The position numbers and the translations under genes were made by a program. Under the pieces are notes generated by a model. That model was given only the letters and a program-made list of their open reading frames with translations. It searched no databases and had not been told where the DNA came from. Source: Vagococcus salmoninarum (lineage in GTDB: Bacteria; Bacillota; Bacilli; Lactobacillales; Vagococcaceae). Taken from it: DNA of 64,000 bases. Shown here piece after piece: positions 54,694 through 62,850 of the stretch (the first letter of the stretch is position 1; the number at the start of each line of letters is the position of its first letter). The stretch lies in the NCBI RefSeq assembly GCF_003987495.1, contig NZ_NGJU01000016.1, positions 1 to 64,000 of the forward strand, in the 5' to 3' direction.

Positions 54694-56468
54694 AAAATTC
54701 AATCAAATCGCTAAAACGCTTATGGACCTATATTCGTCCTTATCAATTGATGTTTTGGTTCTCTGTCTTTTTCACCGTTTCTTTTGTGGCATTGAATGCG
54801 GTGCTACCCTACGTAACTGGTTTACCAACGACAGAAATTTTAAAAAATGTCACGAATAAAGAAACGATTAATTTCAACTACATTTTGATGACAATTTTTT
54901 GGATGTTAGTGATTACCGTCCTTTATAGTTTGGCCCAATACTTTGGTCAAGTCTTAATGACTAAAGTCGTCCAACGAGCAATGAAAGATCTGCGAACGGA
55001 CATTGCCGAAAAGATTAATCGCTTGCCAGTTTCGTATTTTGATACTCACCAACAAGGGGAAGTCCTTTCCCGGGTCACCAATGATGTTGACGCAGTGAGT
55101 AATGCGATGCAACAAAGTTTTATGGCGGTCATTACGGCTTTTCTTGGAATTACCATGGCTGGAACAATGATGTTTGTCTTAAATGTCCAAATGGCTTTAA
55201 TTGCGATTTTAATGATTCCAGCCTCAATTCTTTTATCTCGTTACATTGTCTCTAAGTCTCAGAAGTATTTCCAAGAACAACAAAATGCTTTAGGGGATTT
55301 AAATGGCTATGTCACGGAAAATATGACTGGCTTTAATGTCTTAAAGCTATACGGTCGAGAAGAGCAATCTTTAGATGGCTTTAAAGAAGTGAGTCACCGT
55401 TTATCACATTTTGGCTTTAAATCAGCCTTTATTTCAGGCTTAATGATGCCCTTAGTGCAATTTACAGCTTACATTGCGTATATTGTTGTGGCAGTCCTAG
55501 GAAGTTTCTTTATTATTGCCGGCAGCTTAACGGTCGGAAACTTACAAGCCTTTATTCAATATATTTGGCAAGTCAATCAACCGATGGGGCAAGTCACCCA
55601 GCTAGCAGCTGTATTGCAAAGTGCTTCGGCTTCAACGACTAGAATTTTTGAAATTTTAGATGAAGAAGAAGAACTAGTCAATGATCAAGACACACCTGTT
55701 CCTGCCACAGTGGAAGGACATGTTAAATTTGAGCATGTGGCTTTTAGTTACGATGAACGTAAACCGCTAATTAAAGATTTAAGCTTTGAAGTGAAACCAG
55801 GTCAAACTGTGGCAATCGTTGGGCCAACTGGCGCTGGGAAAACAACGTTGATTAACTTGTTAATGCGTTTCTATGATGTTGATTCAGGTGCGATTAAAAT
55901 TGATGGCATTGACATGAAGCGGATGAATCGGAGTGAAGTACGTTCACTCTTTGGTATGGTTCTCCAAGATGCTTGGTTATACCACGACACAATTGGGGAA
56001 AACATTCGCTTTGGTAAATTAGATGCTACGGATTATGAAGTCGTTGATGCCGCTAAAACAGCCAATGTTCATCACTTTATTCGGACGATGCCCAACGGTT
56101 ATGAAATGGCTATCGATGAAGAAGCTGGCAACGTCTCTCTCGGTCAAAAGCAATTATTAACGATTGCCCGAGCCGTTATCTCTAATCCGAAGATTTTAAT
56201 TCTTGATGAAGCCACAAGTTCTGTCGATACCCGCCTAGAAGCTTTAATTCAAAAAGCCATGGCGAGAGTCATGGAAGGTCGGACGAGCTTTGTCATTGCT
56301 CACCGCTTGTCAACAATCCGTGATGCTGATTTAATCTTAGTCATGAATCAAGGAGAAATCATCGAACAAGGAACTCATGATGAGCTACTTGCGACTGGTG
56401 GTTTTTATGAGCAGTTATACAATAGTCAATTTGATGAAGAAGGGGATTACGAAGAAGTTCTTTCCTAA
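54690..56468 (+). CDS. efrB: ABC multidrug exporter half-transporter, EfrB-like
   Basis: This 592-residue partner has a transmembrane domain (about 1-310), Walker A GPTGAGKTT, signature NVSLGQKQLLTIARA, a canonical Walker B ILILDEATSSVD with the catalytic glutamate, and the H-loop in IAHRLST. The overlap ATGA with efrA shows translational coupling. The acidic C-terminus (FDEEGDYEEV) is typical of EfrB-like proteins. Confidence 0.9.
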   Translation: MKNSIKSLKRLWTYIRPYQLMFWFSVFFTVSFVALNAVLPYVTGLPTTEILKNVTNKETINFNYILMTIFWMLVITVLYSLAQYFGQVLMTKVVQRAMKDLRTDIAEKINRLPVSYFDTHQQGEVLSRVTNDVDAVSNAMQQSFMAVITAFLGITMAGTMMFVLNVQMALIAILMIPASILLSRYIVSKSQKYFQEQQNALGDLNGYVTENMTGFNVLKLYGREEQSLDGFKEVSHRLSHFGFKSAFISGLMMPLVQFTAYIAYIVVAVLGSFFIIAGSLTVGNLQAFIQYIWQVNQPMGQVTQLAAVLQSASASTTRIFEILDEEEELVNDQDTPVPATVEGHVKFEHVAFSYDERKPLIKDLSFEVKPGQTVAIVGPTGAGKTTLINLLMRFYDVDSGAIKIDGIDMKRMNRSEVRSLFGMVLQDAWLYHDTIGENIRFGKLDATDYEVVDAAKTANVHHFIRTMPNGYEMAIDEEAGNVSLGQKQLLTIARAVISNPKILILDEATSSVDTRLEALIQKAMARVMEGRTSFVIAHRLSTIRDADLILVMNQGEIIEQGTHDELLATGGFYEQLYNSQFDEEGDYEEVLS

Positions 56469-56475
56469 TCGACTT

Positions 56476-56513
56476 AAAAAGCAGTTGGAGCCTTGGCTCT
56501 GACTGCTTTTTTG
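56476..56513 (+). terminator. Terminator of the EfrAB-like operon
   Basis: AAAAAGCAGT-T-GGAGCC pairs with GGCTC-TG-ACTGCTTTTT. Confidence 0.88.
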
Positions 56514-56531
56514 TGATTTAAGCGACAAAAC

Positions 56532-56592
56532 TTGCATTAGTCAAATTCTCAAGGTATAATACTTACATAAAGTAAGTTACTTTTGAAAGTAA
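56532..56592 (+). promoter_or_regulatory. Promoter and palindromic operators of the quinone-detoxification operon
   Basis: TTGCAT (56532-56537) is 17 bases from TATAAT (56555-56560). Immediately downstream are ACTTAC-ATAAA-GTAAGT (56561-56577) and TTACTTT-TG-AAAGTAA (56577-56592), two adjacent inverted repeats in the transcription start region, where a repressor would bind. Confidence 0.75.
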
Positions 56593-56615
56593 TCACTTAT
56601 CTAGGAGGAAATGTT

Positions 56616-57587
56616 ATGACAACTAATCACGATATTTTAGGTATTCATCATGTTACAGCAATGACCAGTAGTGCGGAAAAAAACTACCAATTCTTTACGG
56701 AAGTCTTAGGAATGAGACTAGTTAAAAAGACAGTCAACCAAGACGATATTCAAACTTATCACACGTTCTTTGCTGACGACCGAGGCAATCCAGGGACGGA
56801 TATGACGTTCTTTGATTTTCCAAATAACCCTCAAGGCATCAAAGGCAATAACTCAATCACCCGGACAGGTTTCAGAGTTCCTAGTGATAAAGCCTTAGAC
56901 TATTGGCTAGAACGCTTGACGGAATTTGGCGTTGAAAATGAAGGCATTAGTGAAACATTCGGTAAGCAAAGTTTACGTTTTAGCGACTTTGATCAGCAAC
57001 GTTATCAGCTCTTTTCTGATGAAGGCGAGACTGGTGTTGCCCCAGGGATTCCTTGGCAAAATGGTCCAGTCCCTCATGAATTTGGAATTGTCGGATTAGG
57101 CCCAGTGGAGTTAACGGTTAGTTATCAAACGAAGATGGCTTATTGGTTAGTTGATAAACTAGGCTATCGGGAAGTAGCTGAAGCTGGGGCGAGTAAGTTG
57201 TACGAAGTCGGCGAAGGAGGGAATGGCGCCCAAATTATTGTTGTGACTGATTCTGAGAGCCCTTCTGGTCAGCAAGGTTACGGTGAAGTTCACCATCTAG
57301 CTATTCGCGTTAAAGACCGGGCCGCCTTAACTTATTGGGAACAAATTTTAGACAGTGAGGGCTTACGCCATTCAGGTTATGTGGATCGCTTTTACTTTAA
57401 ATCACTCTATGTCCGGATTGGTCATATCTTGTTTGAATTTGCTACTGATGGCCCTGGCTTTATGGGAGATGAGCCTTATGAAACTTTAGGGGAAAGTCTA
57501 TCCTTACCACCATTTTTAGAAAGTCAACGGACTTACATTGAAAGTGCTGTCCGGCCTTTTGACACAACGAGAAGGGACGATAAATAA
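56616..57587 (+). CDS. Ring-cleaving dioxygenase-like VOC protein (MhqO-like)
   Basis: This 323-residue protein has two glyoxalase/VOC modules: LGIHHVTAMTSSAEKNYQFF at the start and YGEVHHLAIRVKD in the second half. Metal ligands are likely H15 in GIHHVT and the histidines in VHHLA, plus a late glutamate in FEFATDGPGF. MhqO/MhqA-type proteins open catechol or hydroquinone rings; the substrate here is inferred. Start ATG 56616, 7 bases after AGGAGG. Confidence 0.9.
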   Translation: MTTNHDILGIHHVTAMTSSAEKNYQFFTEVLGMRLVKKTVNQDDIQTYHTFFADDRGNPGTDMTFFDFPNNPQGIKGNNSITRTGFRVPSDKALDYWLERLTEFGVENEGISETFGKQSLRFSDFDQQRYQLFSDEGETGVAPGIPWQNGPVPHEFGIVGLGPVELTVSYQTKMAYWLVDKLGYREVAEAGASKLYEVGEGGNGAQIIVVTDSESPSGQQGYGEVHHLAIRVKDRAALTYWEQILDSEGLRHSGYVDRFYFKSLYVRIGHILFEFATDGPGFMGDEPYETLGESLSLPPFLESQRTYIESAVRPFDTTRRDDK

Positions 57588-57588
57588 A

Positions 57589-58188
57589 ATGGAACACTTA
57601 TTTATCCAAGGGTTAACCCAACGAACGTTAGTGTTGCTTCACGGCACTGGGGGCGATGAACATTCATTAGTTGAGTTAGGGAAGTTCTTAGATCCCCAAG
57701 CAAATTTGTTAGCTTTGCGAGGAACTGTCCAAGAGGGCGGAGCTAATCGTTATTTTAGACGCTTTGCCGAAGGAGAGTTTGATTTAGTGGATTTAGCTAA
57801 ACAAACGATTAAATTAACAGCTGAACTTTTAAACTTAAGTGAAAAATATCAGTTACCATTAACAGATATGGTTTTAGTTGGTTATTCAAATGGGGCTAAC
57901 ATTGGCGGCCATTTACTTTTAGAAAAGACGACAGACATTAACAAAGGGATTTTATTTCATAGCATGTCTTTAGGTCCTAGTTCGAACGAGCCGGAGTTAA
58001 GCAACCAAAAAGTTTGGTTGTCGTATGGTGAGCAAGATCCGATTGTCCCTTTAGCTAGCTTTAATGAGTTAGTCGAAAAATTCAAAAAAGGCCAAGGGGA
58101 AGTCACTGATTACCGTTTACCGATTAGTCATGGCCTCGTTCAAGCAGAACTTGTGGCAGCCCGCCAATGGTTAGAGGAGGTTAACTAA
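57589..58188 (+). CDS. Carboxylesterase/phospholipase-like alpha/beta hydrolase (MhqD-like)
   Basis: This 199-residue serine hydrolase has the nucleophile elbow LVGYSNGAN (GxSxG), the oxyanion region LLHGTGGDEHSL and the C-terminal SHGLV histidine. It belongs to the MhqD/YtpA-like carboxylesterase group. The start is ATG 57589, one base after the previous stop (TAAA-ATG), and GAAGGGACG is upstream at a rather long spacing, so the start is fairly but not fully certain. Confidence 0.85.
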   Translation: MEHLFIQGLTQRTLVLLHGTGGDEHSLVELGKFLDPQANLLALRGTVQEGGANRYFRRFAEGEFDLVDLAKQTIKLTAELLNLSEKYQLPLTDMVLVGYSNGANIGGHLLLEKTTDINKGILFHSMSLGPSSNEPELSNQKVWLSYGEQDPIVPLASFNELVEKFKKGQGEVTDYRLPISHGLVQAELVAARQWLEEVN

Positions 58189-58812
58189 ATGAAACATTTT
58201 CCACAGTCTAAGTTAACAGTTGAACAACAATATAAGTTTTTAAGTGGCAGTGTCGTTCCCCGTCCGATTGCGTGGATTACTACCCTTGGACCAACTGGGG
58301 AAGTTGTCAATTTAGCGCCCTTTAGTTTTTTTTCAGTTGTCTCTAAAGAACTACCTTTAGTTTCAGTTAGTATTTTACGAAAGGCTGGGGAATTAAAAGA
58401 CACTGCTTACAATATTTTACAAACTAAAGAAGCAGTGATTCATATTGTCGATCAAAGCTTAATAACTGAAATGAATCTAAGTGCAAGTTCTTTACCGCCA
58501 GAAGAAAGCGAGCTGTCTTTAGTTGATTTGGAATTAGTTCCAAGTCAAACTGTGAGCGTGCCAAGTTTAAAAAAGCCTAAGATTCGTTTTGAAAGTCGGC
58601 TATTCCAACATGTGGAAATTAAAGACCCTAGCCAAGATAAGATAATTAGCGACTTATTTATTTTAGAAGTTACCGATTTTTTCTTTGCAGAAGCGGTCTT
58701 TGATGAAGAAAAAGAATATCTTAAATTGGCTGAACTAAATCCGATTAGTCGGTTAGCAGGACCAAACTACGCTAGTCTTGGAGAAACAATCAAGTTAGAA
58801 CGACCAAAATAA
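58189..58812 (+). CDS. Flavin reductase-like FMN-binding protein
   Basis: This 207-residue protein belongs to the flavin reductase-like/DIM6-NTAB family: VVPRPIAWITTLGPTGEVVNLAPFSFFSVVS is present as the FMN-binding core (positions about 22-52). It begins directly after the previous stop (TAAATG) and closes the operon. It probably reduces FMN or a quinone with NAD(P)H; the reaction is not proven. Confidence 0.9.
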   Translation: MKHFPQSKLTVEQQYKFLSGSVVPRPIAWITTLGPTGEVVNLAPFSFFSVVSKELPLVSVSILRKAGELKDTAYNILQTKEAVIHIVDQSLITEMNLSASSLPPEESELSLVDLELVPSQTVSVPSLKKPKIRFESRLFQHVEIKDPSQDKIISDLFILEVTDFFFAEAVFDEEKEYLKLAELNPISRLAGPNYASLGETIKLERPK

Positions 58813-58853
58813 AAAACAGCCCATCTTTTAAAATAAAAGGTGGGCTGTTTTTA
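58811..58853. terminator. Bidirectional terminator after the flavin reductase gene
   Basis: AAAACAGCCCA... pairs with ...TGGGCTGTTTTT with one internal GU pair; it overlaps the stop of the converging gene. Confidence 0.82.
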
Positions 58854-60404
58854 TTGGGCGCTACTTTGGTCAGCAATCAACTGGTCATAGTCAATTTTTA
58901 AAAAGTCACAAACGAGTCGCAGGAAGTCTTCGTCTTTCAATTGTTCGCTAAGACTTTGGATAATTAGGAGTTCTAAGTCGCCGTCAGTTAGATAGCTTTC
59001 ATCAATGCCGTAGTTAGCTAAAAACTTTCGCGCTTTTTTTAATTGGGCTTCGGTAACTGTAGAACTTGCGACTTCCGTTGTTTCACTGGTAGAAGTTGTC
59101 GTTAAAGTCGTTTCTTTTTCCTTAGTAGCTAAGGTGACACCTTTAATTGTTTGGCTATTACTCGTTGTTTCGAGAGTGTCTTTAACTAAGTAGCTCAAGT
59201 AGCTATCTCTCATGTCATTAGCGGCCTCTTCATTAGCAATGTTAAAAGTTAGGTCGTTAATTTTAAAGCTTTCCCCAGGCTCAACAATAAATGTATCAGT
59301 TCCGTCATTAGCTGAGTATTGAGAATAGAAAAAAGTCATGTCTTTGGTTTCAATGACAAGTTGGCTGCGATTGAAGCTGATTTTTTTAGTCGAATTATTT
59401 TTAACATCAACACTGAAAGTCAGTGGACCTTCCCACCATTTATCATTTCCTTGGGTGGCAGTGAAAATGATGTCAGTTTTATTAGCTAAAGCATCGTAAG
59501 AATAAACTTTGCTTTCCAACTCTTGGCCGATGCCTTGAGCAACTAAAATCATTTTGTCCATTAGGCGTTGCTGATGGGTTTGATTGTAGATTTTTTCAAC
59601 AGCTTCTAAGGCAGTCGTATACTGAGGAGTAGCAATGCCAGTCATAACTTGTTCGTCCTCAGTAAAAAGTTCGTCAACTAATGTATCTGCTTCTTTGATG
59701 GTTGCTAACTGTGTTTGAGCATTTTTAATTAACGTTAAAATACTTTTATCCCAATTGTCTTTTGGCTTTTTTTGGGAAAGTTGCTTAACTAAAGGCTGAA
59801 TTTTTTTCTCAGTTAAGTCATCTTGAACAATTAAATAAGGATTGACCTTATCGCCATTAATTGCTACTAGTTGGGCAAAGTTTTTCAGTTGTTGTTTGTC
59901 TTTTTCCGTCTTCGATTGTTCTTTTTCTTCTGTGGATGCGGCAGTCGAATGATCAGTTGATTCTAATAATTCTTTAGTTTTGGTTATTTCAGCGTATTCT
60001 TTACTTGTGGCTCCTTGACTAGTGACGTCTCGGTAATCACTTGCTAAGAAAAAACTATTGACTGCTAGTTGATCTTCAAGCTTGTCGGTGACCAAGGTCA
60101 ATGTTTGCCATTGTTGATAAAGTGTGTCATCATTTTTGAGGCTTTCTAGCGATAATTTTTTGCCAATTAAAATTCGTTCAAACTCGTCTGTCACTTTGGC
60201 AATGTCACCAAGGGTTAAATTTTCTTGTAAGTAATCTTGATTTTTTGAATCAGATAAGCTAGCAACTTTATCAGTAAAAGCTAACATGACCGATTCAGAA
60301 TTATTTTTTGAATTAGTTGCTTTTTGTCGTTTTAAAAAGCTAACACTAACAACAGCTGCCACAAGTAATGTAGCGATACTTAGATAAACGATTTTTTTTC
60401 TCAT
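58851..60404 (-). CDS. Membrane-anchored extracellular protein of unknown function, 517 aa
   Basis: The protein has an N-terminal signal-anchor helix (residues 5-24) and an otherwise extracytoplasmic body. A helical region to about 300 contains a Ser/Thr/Glu-rich segment (about 155-175). A beta-rich Ig-like domain (about 315-415; GPLTFSVDVKNNSTKKISF, VEPGESFKINDLTFNI) resembles DUF4352/DUF5105-type folds. A second Thr/Ser linker (about 433-450) precedes a C-terminal acidic helical domain. No lipobox or sorting motif is present. I cannot name a family. Monocistronic. Confidence 0.75.
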   Translation of the reverse strand: MRKKIVYLSIATLLVAAVVSVSFLKRQKATNSKNNSESVMLAFTDKVASLSDSKNQDYLQENLTLGDIAKVTDEFERILIGKKLSLESLKNDDTLYQQWQTLTLVTDKLEDQLAVNSFFLASDYRDVTSQGATSKEYAEITKTKELLESTDHSTAASTEEKEQSKTEKDKQQLKNFAQLVAINGDKVNPYLIVQDDLTEKKIQPLVKQLSQKKPKDNWDKSILTLIKNAQTQLATIKEADTLVDELFTEDEQVMTGIATPQYTTALEAVEKIYNQTHQQRLMDKMILVAQGIGQELESKVYSYDALANKTDIIFTATQGNDKWWEGPLTFSVDVKNNSTKKISFNRSQLVIETKDMTFFYSQYSANDGTDTFIVEPGESFKINDLTFNIANEEAANDMRDSYLSYLVKDTLETTSNSQTIKGVTLATKEKETTLTTTSTSETTEVASSTVTEAQLKKARKFLANYGIDESYLTDGDLELLIIQSLSEQLKDEDFLRLVCDFLKIDYDQLIADQSSAQ

Positions 60405-60535
60405 GAGAAACTCCTTTAGTGAATATACTAGCCCTATTATACCGTATAAGATTTAAAATTGGGATGTTTTTAAAAAGATTAAGCTATCAAGAGAAACTAG
60501 TTTTTTTAATAAAAACAGTATTTTTGTTAGAACTT

Positions 60536-60544
60536 TGTTATGAT
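60536..60544 (+). promoter_or_regulatory. Extended -10 promoter of the HAD phosphatase gene
   Basis: TGTTATGAT at 60536-60544, 47 bases before the ATG. Confidence 0.5.
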
Positions 60545-60590
60545 AAAGGTAGTATTTATAGATAAAATAGCTGAAATGGAGAATTATATA

Positions 60591-61433
60591 ATGACGAAAA
60601 AAATTGTGTTTATTGATGTTGATGGAACTTTAGTAACAATGAATGAAGAAATACCCTTATCTGCTCAGAAAGCTATCAAAGCTGCCAGGGCAAATGGTCA
60701 TATTTTATACTTGTGTACTGGACGTTCAAAACCGGAAATTTATGACTCGATTTTAGAAGTTGGCTTTGATGGAGTGATCGGAGCTGGTGGCGGCTATATT
60801 GAATCTCAAGGGGAAGTCATCTATCAACGTCAAGTAACAGCCGAGAATGTGAGACAGATGGTTGATTATTTTATGACTAATAATTTTAGTTTTTACTTAG
60901 AGTCCAATGGTGGTCTTTACGGGAATTTAAAATTACGGGAAGATATTATTGAAAAGTTCACCCAAGCAATACCAGCAGAGCAACGGGAAGCAGCTAAAGA
61001 AAACTTCCAACACCCATTTCTTGATAAAATTCATTTTAGTGATGACAATCTCTATCGAACAGATGTTAATAAAGCTTGTTTCTTAGAAAATCCAGCTGTG
61101 GCTTTTCCAGACATTGTAGCGGAATTTAAAGATGCCTTTGAAGTCATACATTGTACAGTACCAGCTTTTGGCGATGATAGTGGCGAATTAATGGTTCCAG
61201 GTGTCCATAAAGGTGTCGCCATTGAGTTCTTGTTAGATCATTTAGGGATGGATGTCAGCCAAACTGTTGGAATTGGTGATGGCATGAATGACAAAGAGAT
61301 GTTAGAGCTTTGCCAAATTGGAATTGCCATGGGGAACGCTAAAGAAGGTTTAAAAGCTGTGGCTGATTATGTGACAACTGATTTAGAAGATGATGGTTTA
61401 TATAATGCCTTTAAGCATTATAATTTATTTTAA
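60591..61433 (+). CDS. Cof-type HAD-IIB family phosphatase
   Basis: This 280-residue protein opens with the HAD motif I FIDVDGTLV (nucleophile aspartates). It has the IIB cap and the Cof-type tail GIGDGMNDKEMLE with IGIAMGNAKEGLK. It is expected to dephosphorylate small phosphometabolites such as sugar phosphates or flavin precursors; the substrate is unknown. The start is ATG 60591 after TGGAGAA; an in-frame ATG 60576 overlaps that site. Confidence 0.92.
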   Translation: MTKKIVFIDVDGTLVTMNEEIPLSAQKAIKAARANGHILYLCTGRSKPEIYDSILEVGFDGVIGAGGGYIESQGEVIYQRQVTAENVRQMVDYFMTNNFSFYLESNGGLYGNLKLREDIIEKFTQAIPAEQREAAKENFQHPFLDKIHFSDDNLYRTDVNKACFLENPAVAFPDIVAEFKDAFEVIHCTVPAFGDDSGELMVPGVHKGVAIEFLLDHLGMDVSQTVGIGDGMNDKEMLELCQIGIAMGNAKEGLKAVADYVTTDLEDDGLYNAFKHYNLF

Positions 61434-61442
61434 ATAAATAGA

Positions 61443-61484
61443 AAAAAACAACGACTTGCTTATGACGGCGAGTCGTTGTTTTTT
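61443..61484. terminator. Bidirectional terminator overlapping the DUF4828-like gene end
   Basis: A 17-base arm (61443-61459) pairs with 61468-61484 with one GU pair. On the minus strand the same arm encodes the C-terminal residues NNDSPS of the converging gene. Confidence 0.85.
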
Positions 61485-61837
61485 GTTAGTTGATAATGGC
61501 AATCGTTAGCTTCGTCATAAAAATCTAAAACATCTTCCTCAGGTTTAAAAACTAAATGATAGCCGTATGGGTCACGGACAACCATTTTATCAGCAGTCAG
61601 TTCTAAGAGCTCATTGACTAATAAGTTATTATCTAGTAAGACAGATAAATCAGTTAAAATGTTTAAAGTATGCTTAACCCGTTGGTGTCGGTCGTAAAAT
61701 GACCAGTTACCTTGATAAAGCTTTTGTAAAGTGTCTTTTGACGGATGGGTTTGACGTTTTTTTTTGATTAACAATGAACTAGCTAGGCCAACAGCAACAG
61801 AAAGACCAACAAATAACGATAAATGTTTTTTTGACAT
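61460..61837 (-). CDS. DUF4828-like membrane-anchored protein, 125 aa
   Basis: This protein has an N-terminal helix (about residues 6-24) followed by a small beta-rich domain (GNWSFYDRHQRVKHTLNI, DPYGYHLVFKPEEDVLDFYDE) that resembles DUF4828 of lactic acid bacteria, from memory. AAAGGAGG lies just before its ATG. The stop and last codons sit in a shared terminator stem. Function unknown. Confidence 0.82.
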   Translation of the reverse strand: MSKKHLSLFVGLSVAVGLASSLLIKKKRQTHPSKDTLQKLYQGNWSFYDRHQRVKHTLNILTDLSVLLDNNLLVNELLELTADKMVVRDPYGYHLVFKPEEDVLDFYDEANDCHYQLTKNNDSPS

Positions 61838-61968
61838 GCCTAGACCTCCTTTTTGAATAAGACTACTTCTTTATCATAGTACATCTAGGGCTATTTAGCT
61901 ATCATTCTAAAGTCTGAATTGAAAGAAATTTTAGTGTATAATTAGTTAATGAAAAGGATGTGGATTAG

Positions 61969-62709
61969 ATGGTTATTTATCCAGAAGTGACAGTAGCAAG
62001 ATTTAAGGAACGAAAAAATCGTTTTATTGCTCATTGTCTCCTTCCTGATACATTAGAGGAAGTTGTTGTTCATGTTAAAAATACAGGTCGCTGTCGAGAA
62101 CTGTTACTGCCAAACGTTGAAGTGGCGTTGAGTTTTCAAGGCTCCCCTACAAGAAAAACCGATTATGACTTAATTGCAGTAAAAAAAGGGCAGCAATGGA
62201 TTAATATTGATAGCCAAGTCCCAAATCAGTTAGCTTTTGAGGGGATCAAGAATAAAACAATCAGCTTGCCTGGTTTAAGAGGAGAGCTAACTGTTTTAAA
62301 ACGGGAAGTCACCTTTGGAGAATCACGTTTTGATTTGTATGTTGAAACAAGTGAGCAGCAAAAAGCAATTATTGAAGTTAAAGGCATGACTTTAGAAAAT
62401 CAGCAAATTGGTGCCTTTCCAGATGCACCAACTGAGCGCGGCTTAAAACATGTCAAGGGTCTAATTGAGTATCAAAAAGCTGGCTATCAAACTTATTTAT
62501 TGTTCATTGTCCAGCTTACTCAAGTGACTAAGACAACGATTAACCAAGTGATGCAACCAGCTCTACGAGAGACAATCTCAGGGGGACTGCTTCAAGGCCT
62601 CCAAGTGTTATCTTATGATTGCCAAGTGACACCTGATACAATAGCAGTTAAAGGGCAAGTTCCTTTTGACTTAGTAACTGAATTTACTCCTCCGAATAGT
62701 CAGTTGTAA
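61969..62709 (+). CDS. sfsA: SfsA-family nuclease-like protein
   Basis: This 246-residue protein belongs to the SfsA family. Motifs: VARFKERKNRFIAHC at the start (OB-fold-like), HVKNTGRCRELL, and the restriction-endonuclease-like core with ESRFDLYVE and IIEVKGMTL, ending with FPDAPTERGLKHVK. The E. coli protein was named for sugar fermentation stimulation; the fold suggests nucleic-acid binding or cleavage. It is monocistronic with AAAAGGATG before the ATG. Confidence 0.93.
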   Translation: MVIYPEVTVARFKERKNRFIAHCLLPDTLEEVVVHVKNTGRCRELLLPNVEVALSFQGSPTRKTDYDLIAVKKGQQWINIDSQVPNQLAFEGIKNKTISLPGLRGELTVLKREVTFGESRFDLYVETSEQQKAIIEVKGMTLENQQIGAFPDAPTERGLKHVKGLIEYQKAGYQTYLLFIVQLTQVTKTTINQVMQPALRETISGGLLQGLQVLSYDCQVTPDTIAVKGQVPFDLVTEFTPPNSQL

Positions 62710-62808
62710 GGCGGATTAGGTAGTAGAGTCAGGCAGGAAAAAGAAGTTAAACTAACCAAATTAAGCTAACGAAATCAAAAGAAATGGCTGAACATAGTAG
62801 TTAAATTA

Positions 62809-62817
62809 TGTTATGAT
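62809..62817 (+). promoter_or_regulatory. Extended -10 promoter of the DEAD-box gene
   Basis: TGTTATGAT at 62809-62817, 34 bases before the ATG. Confidence 0.5.
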
Positions 62818-62850
62818 GCAAGAAACTAGAAAAAAATTGGAGACTAAGAA

